From assembly GCF_001598035.1 (NCBI RefSeq), contig NZ_CP014835.1:992001-1056000 (forward strand): a stretch of DNA of 64,000 nt, read 5' to 3'. Both the position numbers and the translations under genes were made by a program. Below are positions 8,603 through 18,349 of this stretch, in pieces. Source of the stretch: Streptococcus halotolerans. Its GTDB lineage: Bacteria; Bacillota; Bacilli; Lactobacillales; Streptococcaceae. How positions within the stretch are numbered: position 1 is the stretch's first letter; every line of letters starts with the position of its first letter. The notes under the pieces were generated by a model. That model ran no database searches. It saw nothing but the letters and a program-made list of their open reading frames with translations, and was not told the DNA's origin.

Positions 8603-9403
8603 TTGTCAGAGATTCAAGCCCACAACATTGATGTGGCCTATGATCACACTACCATCATTGAAAATCTTTCGGTCAGTCTGCCTAAAAGAGCCATAACCAC
8701 CATTATCGGTGCTAACGGTTGCGGGAAATCTACCTTGCTCAAAGCCTTGACACGTATTCATAGCGTCAAAAAAGGCCATATTTACCTCGATGGTCAGTCT
8801 ATCGCCAAGATGCCTACTAAGGAGGTAGCTAAAAAAATCGCTCTTCTTCCTCAGGTTTTAGAAGCAACTGAAGGGATTACCGTTTATGAATTAGTGTCCT
8901 ATGGTCGCTTTCCTCACCAAAGATATCTGGGGACTCTGACTGCTCATGACCGCAGCCGCATCCACTGGGCAATGGAGATGACAAAGGTAACGGAACTTGC
9001 CAATCTTGAAGTGGATAGTCTCAGTGGGGGGCAGCGCCAACGTGTCTGGATTGCCATGGCTTTGGCCCAAGACACAGACACTATTTTTCTAGATGAACCA
9101 ACGACTTATCTAGACCTCAACCACCAACTTGAAGTTCTTGAATTGTTGGAGCGTTTAAATAAAGATTCTGATAAAACCATTATCATGGTACTGCATGACC
9201 TCAATTTATCGGCCCGTTTTTCAGATCACATCATCGCTATGAAAAAGGGAAGCATTCGCTATCAAGGACCTGTCAAAGAGGTCATTACACCTGAACGTAT
9301 TGAAGATATTTTCCACATCAAGGCTCATATTATCGACGATCCTGTTTCCAAACGTCCCATTTTACTTTCTTATCAATTATTATCACCCTCGGAGGATTTA
9401 TGA
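8603..9403 (+). CDS. fhuC: Ferric hydroxamate ABC transporter, ATP-binding protein
   Basis: 266-residue cytoplasmic ATPase powering iron(III)-hydroxamate (ferrichrome-type) uptake. Walker A GANGCGKST at 36-44, ABC signature LSGGQRQR at 140-147, Walker B IFLDEP at 161-166, and the H-loop VLHDL. It belongs to the FepC/FhuC subfamily by overall pattern. The start codon is TTG at 8603, with GGAGG 7 nt upstream. The stop overlaps the fhuD start (ATGA), so the two are translationally coupled. It is the first gene of fhuC-fhuD-fhuB-fhuG, the order known in group B Streptococcus; the group A equivalent is ftsABCD. Confidence 0.92.
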   Translation: MSEIQAHNIDVAYDHTTIIENLSVSLPKRAITTIIGANGCGKSTLLKALTRIHSVKKGHIYLDGQSIAKMPTKEVAKKIALLPQVLEATEGITVYELVSYGRFPHQRYLGTLTAHDRSRIHWAMEMTKVTELANLEVDSLSGGQRQRVWIAMALAQDTDTIFLDEPTTYLDLNHQLEVLELLERLNKDSDKTIIMVLHDLNLSARFSDHIIAMKKGSIRYQGPVKEVITPERIEDIFHIKAHIIDDPVSKRPILLSYQLLSPSEDL

Positions 9404-10344
9404 AAGGTCGCAAACTCTTAACGCTCATTTTTCTTATAACTACTTGTTTTCTTCTAGTCGCCTGCAGCTCTTCCAAAAAAGAAGCTTCAAAATCAGAAGA
9501 AGTCAATATTTCTAGCATGCCCAAGATAAAAGGATTTACCTACTATGGTGATGTCCCTGAAAACCCTAAAAAAGTCGTCAACTTAGCTTACTCATACACG
9601 GGGTATCTTTTAAAACTCGGTGTCAATGTTTCTTCTTATTCTCTTGATTTAGAAAAAAATAGCACAGCTTTTGGCGATAAACTAAAAGGATTACCGCGAC
9701 TCACTTCAGCTGATATTGAGGCTATTGCTGCCCAAGAACCTGATTTGATCATTGTTTTTTCACTTGATGAAAATATCGATAAACTCAAAAAAATCGCCCC
9801 TGTACTGGCAATTGAATTTGGCGCTAGCGATTACCTTCAAGTCATGGACCAATTAGGTCAAGTTTTTGGCAAAGAAAAAGAAGCCAAGGCATGGCGTCAA
9901 GATTGGGACAAAAAAGTGTCTCAAACCAAAAAGGAATTAGCTCATCAACTCAATCCAGCTACCACTTTTACTGTTATGGACTTCTATGATAAAAATATCT
10001 ATCTCTATGGTCCGGAATTTGGACGTGGCAGTGAGTTAATATACCGTGCTTTGGGCTACAAAGCACCTCAAAAAGTTCAAGAAGACGTTTTCAAAAAAGG
10101 TTGGTTCGGAGTCTCTCAAGAAGTTCTTGGCGACTACATCGGTGACTATGCTGTCGTCAATACCAATAAAGATAATCAAAAGGCTGCCTCATCACTTAAG
10201 GAAAGCGATGTTTGGAAAAATATTCCTGCCGTTAAAGAAAAGCACGTGTTAACTGTTGATTATAACCTCTTCTACTTCGCTGATCCAATGTCACTCGAAC
10301 TGCAACTAGATGCTTTTGCCACTGCTGTCAAAAAAGCTAACTAA
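9400..10344 (+). CDS. fhuD: Ferric hydroxamate-binding lipoprotein
   Basis: 314-residue class III (helical backbone) siderophore-binding protein. An n-region KGRK and hydrophobic core end in the lipobox L19-V-A-C22. The mature part carries the TroA/FhuD pattern KVVNLAYSYTGYLLKLGV and DIEAIAAQEPDLIIVF. It is anchored to the outer face of the membrane and delivers Fe-hydroxamate to FhuBG. It overlaps fhuC by 4 bp and lies 17 bp before fhuB. Ligand specificity is inferred from the operon. Confidence 0.92.
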   Translation: MKGRKLLTLIFLITTCFLLVACSSSKKEASKSEEVNISSMPKIKGFTYYGDVPENPKKVVNLAYSYTGYLLKLGVNVSSYSLDLEKNSTAFGDKLKGLPRLTSADIEAIAAQEPDLIIVFSLDENIDKLKKIAPVLAIEFGASDYLQVMDQLGQVFGKEKEAKAWRQDWDKKVSQTKKELAHQLNPATTFTVMDFYDKNIYLYGPEFGRGSELIYRALGYKAPQKVQEDVFKKGWFGVSQEVLGDYIGDYAVVNTNKDNQKAASSLKESDVWKNIPAVKEKHVLTVDYNLFYFADPMSLELQLDAFATAVKKAN

Positions 10345-10361
10345 TCATTAGAAAGGCTATT

Positions 10362-11378
10362 ATGTCGCCCTTAATGACTCATCAAAATAGGCCAAGATTA
10401 CTTTGGCTTGTTTTTTTCATCCTCACTATCTTTCTGCTAGTAGGGATCTACTTTGGTTTACGATTTGGAGCTGTTCATTTTTCTCATAAAGAGGTGTTAA
10501 CTGCCTTGCAACACCCTCTCACGAATTCAAACATCCAAGATATTGTCATCGATATCCGCCTGCCTCGTATATTAGCTGCTATCTTTGTTGGAGCAGCTAT
10601 GGCCCAAGCTGGTGCTCTTATGCAAGGGATTACGCGAAATGCTATTGCTGATCCAGGACTTCTTGGTACCAATGCTGGAGCAGGTTTGGCTCTCATTATG
10701 GCTTATGCTTTTATTGGTAATCTTCACTACCTCCAGATCTTATTGATTTGTCTTCTCGGTTCTAGTCTTGCGACTCTGATGGTATTCATCTTGTCCTATC
10801 AGAAAGGAAAGGGCTATCATCAAGTGCGATTAATCTTAGCCGGAGCCATGATTTCCACACTATTTTCAGCTATTGGTCAAGCCATAACCATCTATTTTAA
10901 CTTGGAGACAACTATCATTGGTTGGCAGGCAGGTGGATTGGCACAAATCAACTGGTCTATGATTAGCATGATTATTCCTATTATTATTCTAGGGCTTGCC
11001 TTGGCGCAATTATTTTCCCACCAATTAACGATTCTCAGTTTAAATGAAACAGTGGCTAAAGCTCTTGGTCAAGAAACCTTTCTAATGACTTTATTTTTAT
11101 TAATAATCGTTTTGGTTATTTCATCAGGTGCTGTTGCTATGGTAGGTTCCATTGCCTTTATCGGTTTAATCATTCCTCACTTCATCAAACTCTTTGTTCC
11201 AAAGGATTATCGCCTTATTCTTCCCTTATCAGCTTACGCTGGGGCAGTCTTCCTACTTTGGGTTGATATTGCTTCGCGCATGATTCATCCCCCCACAGAA
11301 ACACCGATTAGTGCCATTATTGCTGTTGTTGGCTTGCCTTGTTTCTTGTGGCTTATTAGAAAGGGAAAATACCTATGA
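10362..11378 (+). CDS. fhuB: Ferric hydroxamate ABC transporter permease FhuB
   Basis: 338-residue FecCD-family permease with about 9-10 membrane segments. Family motifs include DIRLPRILAAIFVGAAMAQAG, the ATPase-coupling region around LNETVAKALGQ, and GSIAFIGLIIPHF. The ATG at 10362 has AAAGG upstream; a second ATG five codons later is possible. It pairs with FhuG to form the pore. It overlaps fhuG by 4 bp (ATGA). Confidence 0.9.
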   Translation: MSPLMTHQNRPRLLWLVFFILTIFLLVGIYFGLRFGAVHFSHKEVLTALQHPLTNSNIQDIVIDIRLPRILAAIFVGAAMAQAGALMQGITRNAIADPGLLGTNAGAGLALIMAYAFIGNLHYLQILLICLLGSSLATLMVFILSYQKGKGYHQVRLILAGAMISTLFSAIGQAITIYFNLETTIIGWQAGGLAQINWSMISMIIPIIILGLALAQLFSHQLTILSLNETVAKALGQETFLMTLFLLIIVLVISSGAVAMVGSIAFIGLIIPHFIKLFVPKDYRLILPLSAYAGAVFLLWVDIASRMIHPPTETPISAIIAVVGLPCFLWLIRKGKYL

Positions 11379-12382
11379 TTGCACAGAAAAAACGCACCAA
11401 ACCAACCTTTCTTACCCTAGTTTTCCTACTCGTTACTTGTTTTTTCCTTGCTTTATCAATCGGTTATGCCAATGCTTCCATCATGGATCTTGTTGACGTC
11501 TTAACTGGTCAAGCTTCTAGGGGCATGGCTTTGATTATTACCCAAATTCGTTTACCACGTATTATGGCCTGTCTTTTGGGCGGGGGCTCTCTTGCCTTAT
11601 CAGGCTTACTCCTGCAAAATCTTACTAAGAATCCTTTGGCTGATTCTGGTATTCTAGGCATTAATGCTGGTGCAGGATTAATGGTTGCACTTGTTATCGG
11701 CTACTCTGACTTATCAGATATTAGCACCACGGCACTGACTCCTTTTCTAGCCATGTTTGGTGGGGCAGCAACGATTGTCCTTGTTTACTGGATTTCTCGA
11801 AAAAAGAATCACGGTGTCAACCCAACACGCTTAATCATCGCTGGTATTGGAATGTCCAGTCTATTATCGGGACTAATGGTTACCATTGTTTCTGGAATTG
11901 ATGATTTTAAAGTTGATTTTATTGTCAGCTGGTTGAGCGGCAGTATTTCTGGAGCCTCATGGCCAAGAATACTAGGCTTTGCACCAGCTTTGCTTCTCCT
12001 TTGGGTCATCACTTATACCAGAAGTCAGTCCCTTAACATCATGAACCTTAATGAGCAGACCGCTCTAACTCTAGGTTTAGATCTTCATAAGGAACGAGTG
12101 GTTGTCCTCTTTCTATCAACCGCTCTAGCCTCTCTCAGTGTTGTCTTAATTGGCAATATTACCTTTATCGGACTTGTTGCCGGGCATATCACACGTCAAT
12201 TACTAGGTGGCGACCATCATTTAACAATCCCAAGCAGTATTATTCTTGGCATGATTTTACTTTTGGTTGCTGATACTATCGGACGCGTATTACTTGTTGG
12301 AACAGGAGTTCCAACTGGAATTATTGTCACCTTGATTGGCGCTCCATATTTCCTTTATTTAATGACAAGAGTGAAATTATAA
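11375..12382 (+). CDS. fhuG: Ferric hydroxamate ABC transporter permease FhuG
   Basis: 335-residue FecCD permease paralogous to the preceding gene: QIRLPRIMACLLGG, GLLLQNLTKNPLADSGILG, LNEQTALTLGLDL, ITFIGLVAGHI. It forms the transmembrane heterodimer with FhuB and is coupled by an ATGA overlap. It is the last gene of the operon; an IS-like remnant begins within 20 bp of its stop, so the native terminator may have been replaced. Confidence 0.9.
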   Translation: MIAQKKRTKPTFLTLVFLLVTCFFLALSIGYANASIMDLVDVLTGQASRGMALIITQIRLPRIMACLLGGGSLALSGLLLQNLTKNPLADSGILGINAGAGLMVALVIGYSDLSDISTTALTPFLAMFGGAATIVLVYWISRKKNHGVNPTRLIIAGIGMSSLLSGLMVTIVSGIDDFKVDFIVSWLSGSISGASWPRILGFAPALLLLWVITYTRSQSLNIMNLNEQTALTLGLDLHKERVVVLFLSTALASLSVVLIGNITFIGLVAGHITRQLLGGDHHLTIPSSIILGMILLLVADTIGRVLLVGTGVPTGIIVTLIGAPYFLYLMTRVKL

Positions 12383-12391
12383 CAAAAAAGC

Positions 12392-12810
12392 TTCCTAATT
12401 TTCTGTAGTGGATGACTTCCCTACGGAGGTTATGGGGCTTTTTCAGCGTAAAAAGGATAATCACAGCCGACTTCAACCAAGTCACACATGATTGCTTTCA
12501 TACCTCGTCTCGTCAAGATAATGTTTTACTTCACTTCGTATTACAAACATTACGATTAGACGTCTAATCTAAAATCGGTAAAATTATCCATGCCGAATCA
12601 TGCTGACACTTTGTCAAAAATTTTCCAAATAAAGTGTTTTTTAAAACCATCAAATCATAACAATAAGACACTAACCAGTAAGCGACTGTCGTATTTGAAA
12701 GTCATTTTTGGTAGTGTAAAATAGCTTGTGTAAACATGCAAAAGAAGAAAAACTAATATGATTCTCTCGTGCGCTTAGTCATCAGTCATCCACTATAAGA
12801 TAGACTCCTC
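12392..12810. mobile_element. ISL3-type relic or MITE-like element with inverted ends
   Basis: The left end (12402-12417, TCTGTAGTGGATGACT) and the inverted right end (12784-12800) match each other at nearly all positions. They also resemble the terminal repeat of the intact ISL3-family element at 53.8 kb (CTGTAGTGGGT). The adjoining left-end motif CTACGGAGGTTATGGGGC parallels CCTCGGAGATTATGGAGTC of that element. The roughly 370 bp between hold no recognisable transposase. It is either a deleted IS or a non-autonomous derivative. Together with the terminator at 12904 it explains the 600-bp gap after fhuG. Confidence 0.5.
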
Positions 12811-12903
12811 CCTGCCAATTGACAATTCAATAGAGCTTGCAGAAGCCTAGATAAGCACTTAACTTTTAGAAAAGCTGTTATTTCGACATTTTTGGTTATA
12901 AAG

Positions 12904-12950
12904 AAAAAAAGATTGAAGAAAAGGTCCAACATGGACTTTTTCTTCAATCT
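12904..12950 (-). terminator. Terminator of ppaC
   Basis: Minus strand: 17-18 bp stem (AGATTGAAGAAAAAGTCC with its complement), 5-nt loop and a run of seven U, about 40 bp past the ppaC stop. Confidence 0.85.
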
Positions 12951-12990
12951 GAGAGACAACAATCAAAAGGATTGCTACCTTTTACTATCT

Positions 12991-13926
12991 TTAAGCATTG
13001 AAACTTTCTGTTAATTGTGGGACTACTTGTTTCTTACGTGAAACAGCACCTTCAAGGAAGGCATGGTTATTGTCAAGTTTGAAATTAAAGGCTGCTTCAA
13101 CCTTGTCCATATTTGAACCTAGTGCCAGAATTTCTGAGTTTGAATTAAGAATATCAGTAATCATCAAGACAAAGTCAGAATAAGCTTCTGATACAATCGC
13201 ATCAGCAATAGCTGCTTCAATCTCTTCTTGGCGTTCTAAGACATCCTGAATATCAACAGTGTTTACTTGCGCTACACGGACACTATTTCCATTAAGTTCA
13301 AATGTTTTAGCATCGATATCGATCAATTCTGCTGCTGACTTGCTAGAAAGGTTGGTACCTGCTTTGAGCAATTCAAGACCATATTCCTCCAAATTGATAC
13401 CAGCTAGTTCTGCCAATTCTTTAGCGACCTGCGGATCTGATTCGTGAGTTGTTGGTGATTTCAAAAGAAGTGTATCAGAAATCAATCCCGAAAGCAAAAG
13501 ACCAGCTACTTCTTTTGGAAGTTCTACCTTGTTTTCTTTGGCAGCACGATACACAATGGAAGATGCTGAACCAACCGGCTCTACGCGCATATAAAGAGGA
13601 TTTGCAGTCTCAAAATTAGCCACACGGTGATGGTCAATAACAGCTGCAACTTCCACGTCATGAATATCTGAGATTGACTGTTGAAATTCGTTGTGATCAG
13701 TCAAGATAACTTGGCTAACCCCTTCTGCTTTAGCAGATTCAACCACACGCAGAGCGTCTACACCAAAGTAGTTAAGTGCAAAAGCTGTCTCCTCATTTGG
13801 TGTACCAAGTGCTACTGCTTCAGCATCGCGACCGAAAGCTGTGCGCTCCAAGTAAGCCCAACCATATGATGATGCAATGGCATCTGTGTCAGGATTTTGG
13901 TGACCAAAAACTAAAAATTTAGACAT
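12991..13926 (-). CDS. ppaC: Manganese-dependent inorganic pyrophosphatase (family II)
   Basis: 311-residue cytosolic enzyme splitting pyrophosphate to phosphate. DHH-superfamily motifs are in order: [10 protein letters not shown] (His9, Asp13, Asp15 metal ligands), the ALGTPNEET segment, DHNE (Asp77), and DHHRVANF with the DHH triad near residue 98. The C-terminal DHHA2 domain carries SRKKQVVP, whose Arg/Lys bind substrate. GAGG precedes the ATG. An extended -10 promoter lies upstream and a strong terminator downstream, so it is probably monocistronic. Confidence 0.95.
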   Translation of the reverse strand: MSKFLVFGHQNPDTDAIASSYGWAYLERTAFGRDAEAVALGTPNEETAFALNYFGVDALRVVESAKAEGVSQVILTDHNEFQQSISDIHDVEVAAVIDHHRVANFETANPLYMRVEPVGSASSIVYRAAKENKVELPKEVAGLLLSGLISDTLLLKSPTTHESDPQVAKELAELAGINLEEYGLELLKAGTNLSSKSAAELIDIDAKTFELNGNSVRVAQVNTVDIQDVLERQEEIEAAIADAIVSEAYSDFVLMITDILNSNSEILALGSNMDKVEAAFNFKLDNNHAFLEGAVSRKKQVVPQLTESFNA

Positions 13927-13970
13927 GTTTATACCTCTTTATTATTTTAACTTCTGTTACATTATACCAT

Positions 13971-13979
13971 AAGTCCAGC
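13971..13979 (-). promoter_or_regulatory. ppaC promoter (extended -10)
   Basis: TGGTATAAT on the minus strand, about 45 bp before the ppaC ATG. No good -35 is seen, as is usual for extended -10 promoters. Confidence 0.6.
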
Positions 13980-14033
13980 TAACTACCAAAGTACTTGCTA
14001 ACAAATAAGAACTGCCCTGACATAGCCTATTCT

Positions 14034-14060
14034 AAAAAAGCTAGGATCATTATCCCAGCT
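14034..14060 (-). terminator. Terminator of pflA
   Basis: Minus strand: AGCTGGGAT pairs with ATCCTAGCT (one G-U), loop AATG, followed by six U. Confidence 0.75.
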
Positions 14061-14068
14061 GACTTCAT

Positions 14069-14860
14069 TTAAGCACCTTGCATGCGTTTCATGTATTCTG
14101 TGTAACTTTCAGTTTGCATGATATCCTTAGCATTTTGAACGCGGGCTGGTGTTGGCGGTTTAACACCCTCAAGTTTATAGGGAATGCCTAATTCTCGCCA
14201 CTTAAATTCACCCATTGTATGGTAGGGTAGCACCTCGAACTTGTCTACATTGCTAAGGGTTTTGACGAATTGCCCTAACTCCTCTAATTCTTCATCCATA
14301 TCTGTCAAGCCGGGCACCAAGACGTGACGAATCCAAACTGGTTTTCCCTTGTCAGAAAGATAGCGAGCACAAGCTAGGATATTGCGATTAGACTGACCTG
14401 TGACTAGTTTGTGCTTCTCAGGACGAATCGCTTTAATATCGAGAAGAACTAAATCAGTCACTTCTAGCAGCTTATCAAAGATTTCGTGATAAGCTGGTTT
14501 ATCACGAAACGGCAAGGCACAAGTATCCAGAGTACAATGAATCCCATATTTTTTGGCTTCATGAAACAGGGCCGTAACAAACTCAATCTGTAAGAGAGCT
14601 TCTCCCCCCGAAACCGTGATGCCACCATTTTTACCCCAAAAATGACGGTACTTCATCGCTTCATTTAAAACATCTTGGACTGTTCTTTCTTGTGAATTAT
14701 TGGTCTCCATTTGCCAAGTATCAGGATTATGACAATACTGACAACGCATTTTGCAACCCTGCATGAAGACAATAAAACGAATACCTGGACCATCAACAGA
14801 GCCAAAGCTTTCCGTTGAATGAACCATTCCCGTTACTTGTGAATAATCAGTTTCAGTCAT
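14069..14860 (-). CDS. pflA: Pyruvate formate-lyase activating enzyme (radical SAM)
   Basis: 263-residue radical SAM protein. The cluster motif C36-X3-C40-X2-C43 (QGCKMRCQYCHN) binds a 4Fe-4S centre that cleaves S-adenosylmethionine to install the glycyl radical on pyruvate formate-lyase, enabling anaerobic mixed-acid fermentation. The start is well supported by GGGAGG 5 nt before the ATG. A -10 TATAAT lies at 14910-14915 on the minus strand with a weak -35. It is monocistronic, ending in a hairpin terminator. No pfl structural gene is in the window, as is usual in streptococci. Confidence 0.93.
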   Translation of the reverse strand: MTETDYSQVTGMVHSTESFGSVDGPGIRFIVFMQGCKMRCQYCHNPDTWQMETNNSQERTVQDVLNEAMKYRHFWGKNGGITVSGGEALLQIEFVTALFHEAKKYGIHCTLDTCALPFRDKPAYHEIFDKLLEVTDLVLLDIKAIRPEKHKLVTGQSNRNILACARYLSDKGKPVWIRHVLVPGLTDMDEELEELGQFVKTLSNVDKFEVLPYHTMGEFKWRELGIPYKLEGVKPPTPARVQNAKDIMQTESYTEYMKRMQGA

Positions 14861-15123
14861 TGCAGCCTCCCATACATGAAAATTTTATGTAACCGTTTTT
14901 ATAATTTCTATTATACACTTTTCACTATCAAAATAAAAGAGTGACAAGAAAATGACGCGGCTAATTCAATAAGTTCTTTTATAGTACAGTCAACAAGCTT
15001 TGCCATTAATTTCCTAGAACCTAACATCAGAGATTGAAGACAAAGTCCTTAGAACTAAGTTTCCAGGGGCTTTTTGCTAATTTTCGCGGGTAATAAAAGA
15101 AAGAGAGCTTCTGAGGGTAACAT
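14861..15123. other. Non-coding gap upstream of pflA
   Basis: It holds the pflA promoter region. Around 15050-15080 there is sequence with some hairpin potential (CCTTAGAACTAAG). I see no gene here; an IS1182-type relic starts at 15124. Confidence 0.4.
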
Positions 15124-15440
15124 ATGTTTCACACAAAAACTGACTATAATCGCAAGCGATTCAGATATTATATCCTTGACCAGTTGGTTCCTGAGAGATG
15201 CTTTCCCTTCAAATGGAGCAAGTCGTTGATTCGGAGTTTATTTGTGATTTAGTTGACGACACCTATTCTTCTGATAATGGTCATCCAAGTTCGGATCTTA
15301 CTATGTTAAGCAAAATCTCTATTATTCAATGTTTCTATGAGTTTCGCTCCATGCGCCAGACTATCAAGAAGATGGAGGTGAACACTGCCTATCCTTAGTT
15401 TTTTGAGCTAACTTTGGCGTGTCTCACTATCAACAATCCG
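15124..15440 (+). pseudogene. IS1182-family transposase fragment
   Basis: From the ATG at 15124 the reading MFHTKTDYNRKRFRYYILDQ, followed after a frameshift by LVDDTYSSDNGHPSSD and EFRSMRQTIKKMEVNTAYP, follows the N-terminal domain of IS1182-type transposases. In those proteins the order is DYNRRQ, LDQLVPE, GRPSIDP, RSMRQTIKEIEVNMAYR. The frame is broken and the catalytic region is absent. It is an old decayed insertion between pflA and the CBS protein gene. Confidence 0.65.
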
Positions 15441-15522
15441 AGAAAATTGATGGCAGGAAGGGCTTTTTATTTAGGTCTAGTCCAGCTTTATGACCCATTT
15501 TCACTTCAATGGTTGAGATAGC

Positions 15523-15556
15523 AAAAAAAGACAAACTTCCAAAAGGACGTTTGTCT
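15523..15556 (-). terminator. Terminator of the CBS-domain protein gene
   Basis: Minus strand: AGACAAACGTCC pairs with GGAAGTTTGTCT, loop TTTT, followed by seven U; immediately after the stop codon. Confidence 0.8.
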
Positions 15557-15561
15557 CCCAT

Positions 15562-16893
15562 CTAATCTTCTTCTTCCTCTTCAGGGATTTCAGAAACCAA
15601 TAATTTTAACTTGTTAATACGACCATCCTTAACTTTATCGTTAATTAGGGTCAATTGTTTATCGTTACTATCCACAATGTAAGATTCCTTGACTTCTTGG
15701 CTCGGAATCGAACCGACTCCTGTTAGATAGAATCCAGCAATAGTGTCAACATCATCACTTTCTAAGTTTGTATCGAAATAACCATTGAACTCATTGAGAG
15801 TCATTGTTCCTTGAACAATATAGGTATTTTCAGCAATTTCGCGAACTGATTCAGCTGCAAGGTCTGTTTCATCATCGATTTCACCGACAATTTCTTCTAA
15901 AAGATCTTCAAGTGTCGCAATACCTGCCAAGCCTCCATATTCATCCAAAAGGATAGCCATTTGGTTCTGAGTTGCTCGCAATTGAGTCAACAGATCATCT
16001 ACAAAAATAGTCTCTGGAACAAATAGTGGCTCTTGCATAATACGACGAATATTGATGTTATCAAAGCCATTAGCAAATGCATCGTTAAGGATTTTCTTAG
16101 TATGAATAAGCCCAATAACCTTATCCTTATCTCCGTCATAAACAGGAATGCGGGAATAATTTTCTTGTAAAATAGCTTGAACAATTTCTTTGATATCATC
16201 ATTGATATCGACCATGAAAGCATCTGTACGAGGTACCATAACCTCCCGCGCCATCATCTCATCAAGAGAGAAAATCCCTTGAAGCATACCAATCTCATCT
16301 GCATCTAGTGAGGCTTCACTATTGGTTAAGATATATTCAATTTCATCACGCGTCATCTGCTCATCTGCATCATCAAAATTCATTGGGGTGATACGGCTAA
16401 GAAGATTGGTTGATGCCGATAGCAACCAAACAAAGGGACTGACAATCTTGCTTAAAACCAAAACAACTGGTGCTGAAACAACAGCAAGATTTTCCTTGAG
16501 ATTCATGGCAATCCGTTTAGGATAAAGTTCACCAAAAACAATAGAGATATAAGTCAAGAAGATTAAGGACGCCGCGCTCCCAATAGTATTTGCAAGCCTA
16601 GAATCTCCAAACCAACCGGCAATAACTTCCCCTAAAGAATCTGCAAAATTGGCACCAGCCAAGAGATTAATCAAGGTAATCCCAACTTGAATAGTTGATA
16701 AAAAATTATTAGGATTTTCTAAAACTTTCACCAAACGAATGAATTTTTTATCACCCTCTTCGGCTTTTTGGTCAACACGAGATCGATTTAAAGACACAAG
16801 AGCCATCTCACTGGCTGAGAAAAAGGCATTGAGTAGGGTTAAGATAAGTAATAAAATAAATTGTAATATCAAGGACTGACCGGGGTCTTCCAT
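15562..16893 (-). CDS. CNNM/CorC-type membrane protein with DUF21 and CBS domains (hemolysin-family)
   Basis: 443 residues. An N-terminal DUF21/CNNM domain has 3-4 membrane segments and the motif [19 protein letters not shown] pair follows ([12 protein letters not shown] to [18 protein letters not shown], about 215-345), and then a C-terminal CorC/HlyC domain ends in an acidic tail EEEEED. Members transport or sense Mg2+; the 'hemolysin' name is historical. ATG 16893 is preferred over TTG 16896 because GGAG is 7 nt away from the ATG. It is single, with its own terminator. Substrate is inferred from the family. Confidence 0.85.
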   Translation of the reverse strand: MEDPGQSLILQFILLLILTLLNAFFSASEMALVSLNRSRVDQKAEEGDKKFIRLVKVLENPNNFLSTIQVGITLINLLAGANFADSLGEVIAGWFGDSRLANTIGSAASLIFLTYISIVFGELYPKRIAMNLKENLAVVSAPVVLVLSKIVSPFVWLLSASTNLLSRITPMNFDDADEQMTRDEIEYILTNSEASLDADEIGMLQGIFSLDEMMAREVMVPRTDAFMVDINDDIKEIVQAILQENYSRIPVYDGDKDKVIGLIHTKKILNDAFANGFDNINIRRIMQEPLFVPETIFVDDLLTQLRATQNQMAILLDEYGGLAGIATLEDLLEEIVGEIDDETDLAAESVREIAENTYIVQGTMTLNEFNGYFDTNLESDDVDTIAGFYLTGVGSIPSQEVKESYIVDSNDKQLTLINDKVKDGRINKLKLLVSEIPEEEEED

Positions 16894-17040
16894 CAATAGT
16901 CTCCTAAAAAGTAAATATAATGTCTATATTATAGCATAAAATTTAGCGATAAGCTAAATATTTCCTACCTAAAACAGCTAGAAATACTTTTATTAAGGCG
17001 TTTATGACAATTTCCATCAGCAAAAAAGTATTGCATTGAT

Positions 17041-17670
17041 TTAACTGTCAGAAAAATCATAGAGTTGAGGGTATTCGTGACATTTTGGATTCTTAGGATG
17101 GCAGATAGCACGTCCAAAATAAATCATAGCTTGATGAGCCGGCAGCCATTCTTCTTCAGGCAATACCTCCATGACGCGTTTTTCAATGTCAAGTGGTGTG
17201 GCTGATTTTTTCACAATATCATGATGCTTACAAATTCTGGTCACATGAGTATCAACCGCAAAGGCTGGTATGCCAAAACCAACACTCATAACCACATTAG
17301 CTGTTTTACGTCCTACACCCGCCAAACTTTCCAACTCAGATCGAGTTCTGGGTACCTCCCCATCAAACTCTTCCAAGAGCTGTTGCGAGCACTTTTTCAA
17401 AAACTTAGCTTTATTACGATAAAGCCCCAGTCGTGAAATGTACTCGGCAATTTCCTCTTCCGTTGCTAAAGCCATATCAGCAGGAGTCGGAAAGGCCTCA
17501 AAGAGAGCCGGTGTCACTTTATTGACCGCCGCATCTGTTGTTTGCGCTGACAAGGTCACCGCCACTAGCAACTCAAAACTATTACGAAAATTTAGGCTAG
17601 GTTTGGCATCTGGAAAAAGAGCAATAATCTCTTCAATAACCTTACGTGCTCGTTTTTTTGATAATACCAT
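17041..17670 (-). CDS. nth: Endonuclease III homologue (DNA glycosylase/AP lyase)
   Basis: 209-residue HhH-GPD base-excision repair enzyme removing oxidised pyrimidines. The helix-hairpin-helix LAGVGRKTA holds catalytic Lys122, and FAVDTHV holds Asp140. The start at 17670 (MVLSKKRARK) has AAAGGA 6 nt upstream; the longer frame to 17763 lacks support. Odd point: the C-terminus has C190-X6-C197 and then HEYPQLYDF, so only two of the four cysteines of the usual 4Fe-4S loop (C-X6-C-X2-C-X5-C) remain. As I recall, the pneumococcal protein shows the same loss, so this looks like a lineage trait rather than damage. Confidence 0.9.
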   Translation of the reverse strand: MVLSKKRARKVIEEIIALFPDAKPSLNFRNSFELLVAVTLSAQTTDAAVNKVTPALFEAFPTPADMALATEEEIAEYISRLGLYRNKAKFLKKCSQQLLEEFDGEVPRTRSELESLAGVGRKTANVVMSVGFGIPAFAVDTHVTRICKHHDIVKKSATPLDIEKRVMEVLPEEEWLPAHQAMIYFGRAICHPKNPKCHEYPQLYDFSDS

Positions 17671-18349
17671 AAACATTCCTTTTTGTTTTTTTCTTATTAT
17701 AGCACGACTGCTGTCTTCAGACACAAAGCAACTTATTAAAAATGGTCCTATTATAGTTATCATTTAAATCATTTTTTTACTATTGCTGAACCAAGTATCA
17801 TAAATAACAATTCTGACCTGGTAATCATCGGCGATCGCCATTGGATTTGACCCCAGCTCATGACAATCCCCCTGTCGCTGATCCTCTACCATCCTCTTTG
17901 GGGACAACCTTTTTTACACTACATCTTCACAAAATTTTAGTCTTTGTGGCATGAACAATACTTTCCAGAATTTTTAACAAGCTAGCTTTTTGGAAAACGA
18001 ACCGTTAGAAGAAGATATCCCATCCCTTAACTTTTTGTTCGACTCAAATAGATTATTCATTGAACATTAGCCAGAAGACTTTGGTCAATCTAGCGTGCAT
18101 CAACCAAACTCAAATCATATCTCAACCATTGATTAATCAACTATTTTTCACTTTTTACTCTACTTGAAGAAATTCTTACATCCAAACGTTAGGGTGTCTA
18201 TCTAGATAGACTGGAAGACTGTAAGGCACTCCCATAGGATCTAAGATTTTTTCAACGGTTGCCAGATATCGTTAACACTTTTTTCAAATAATTATCCGAT
18301 TTGTAACAGAGGTCACTCCTGATTTACCTAACTATCAGACAGCCGTCCC
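17671..18349. other. Non-coding gap upstream of nth
   Basis: Many stops in all frames and no ribosome-binding site with a credible ORF. The right part is probably the decayed 5' half of the ISL3-type element whose 3' half is recognisable from 18350. No intact feature seen. Confidence 0.4.
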
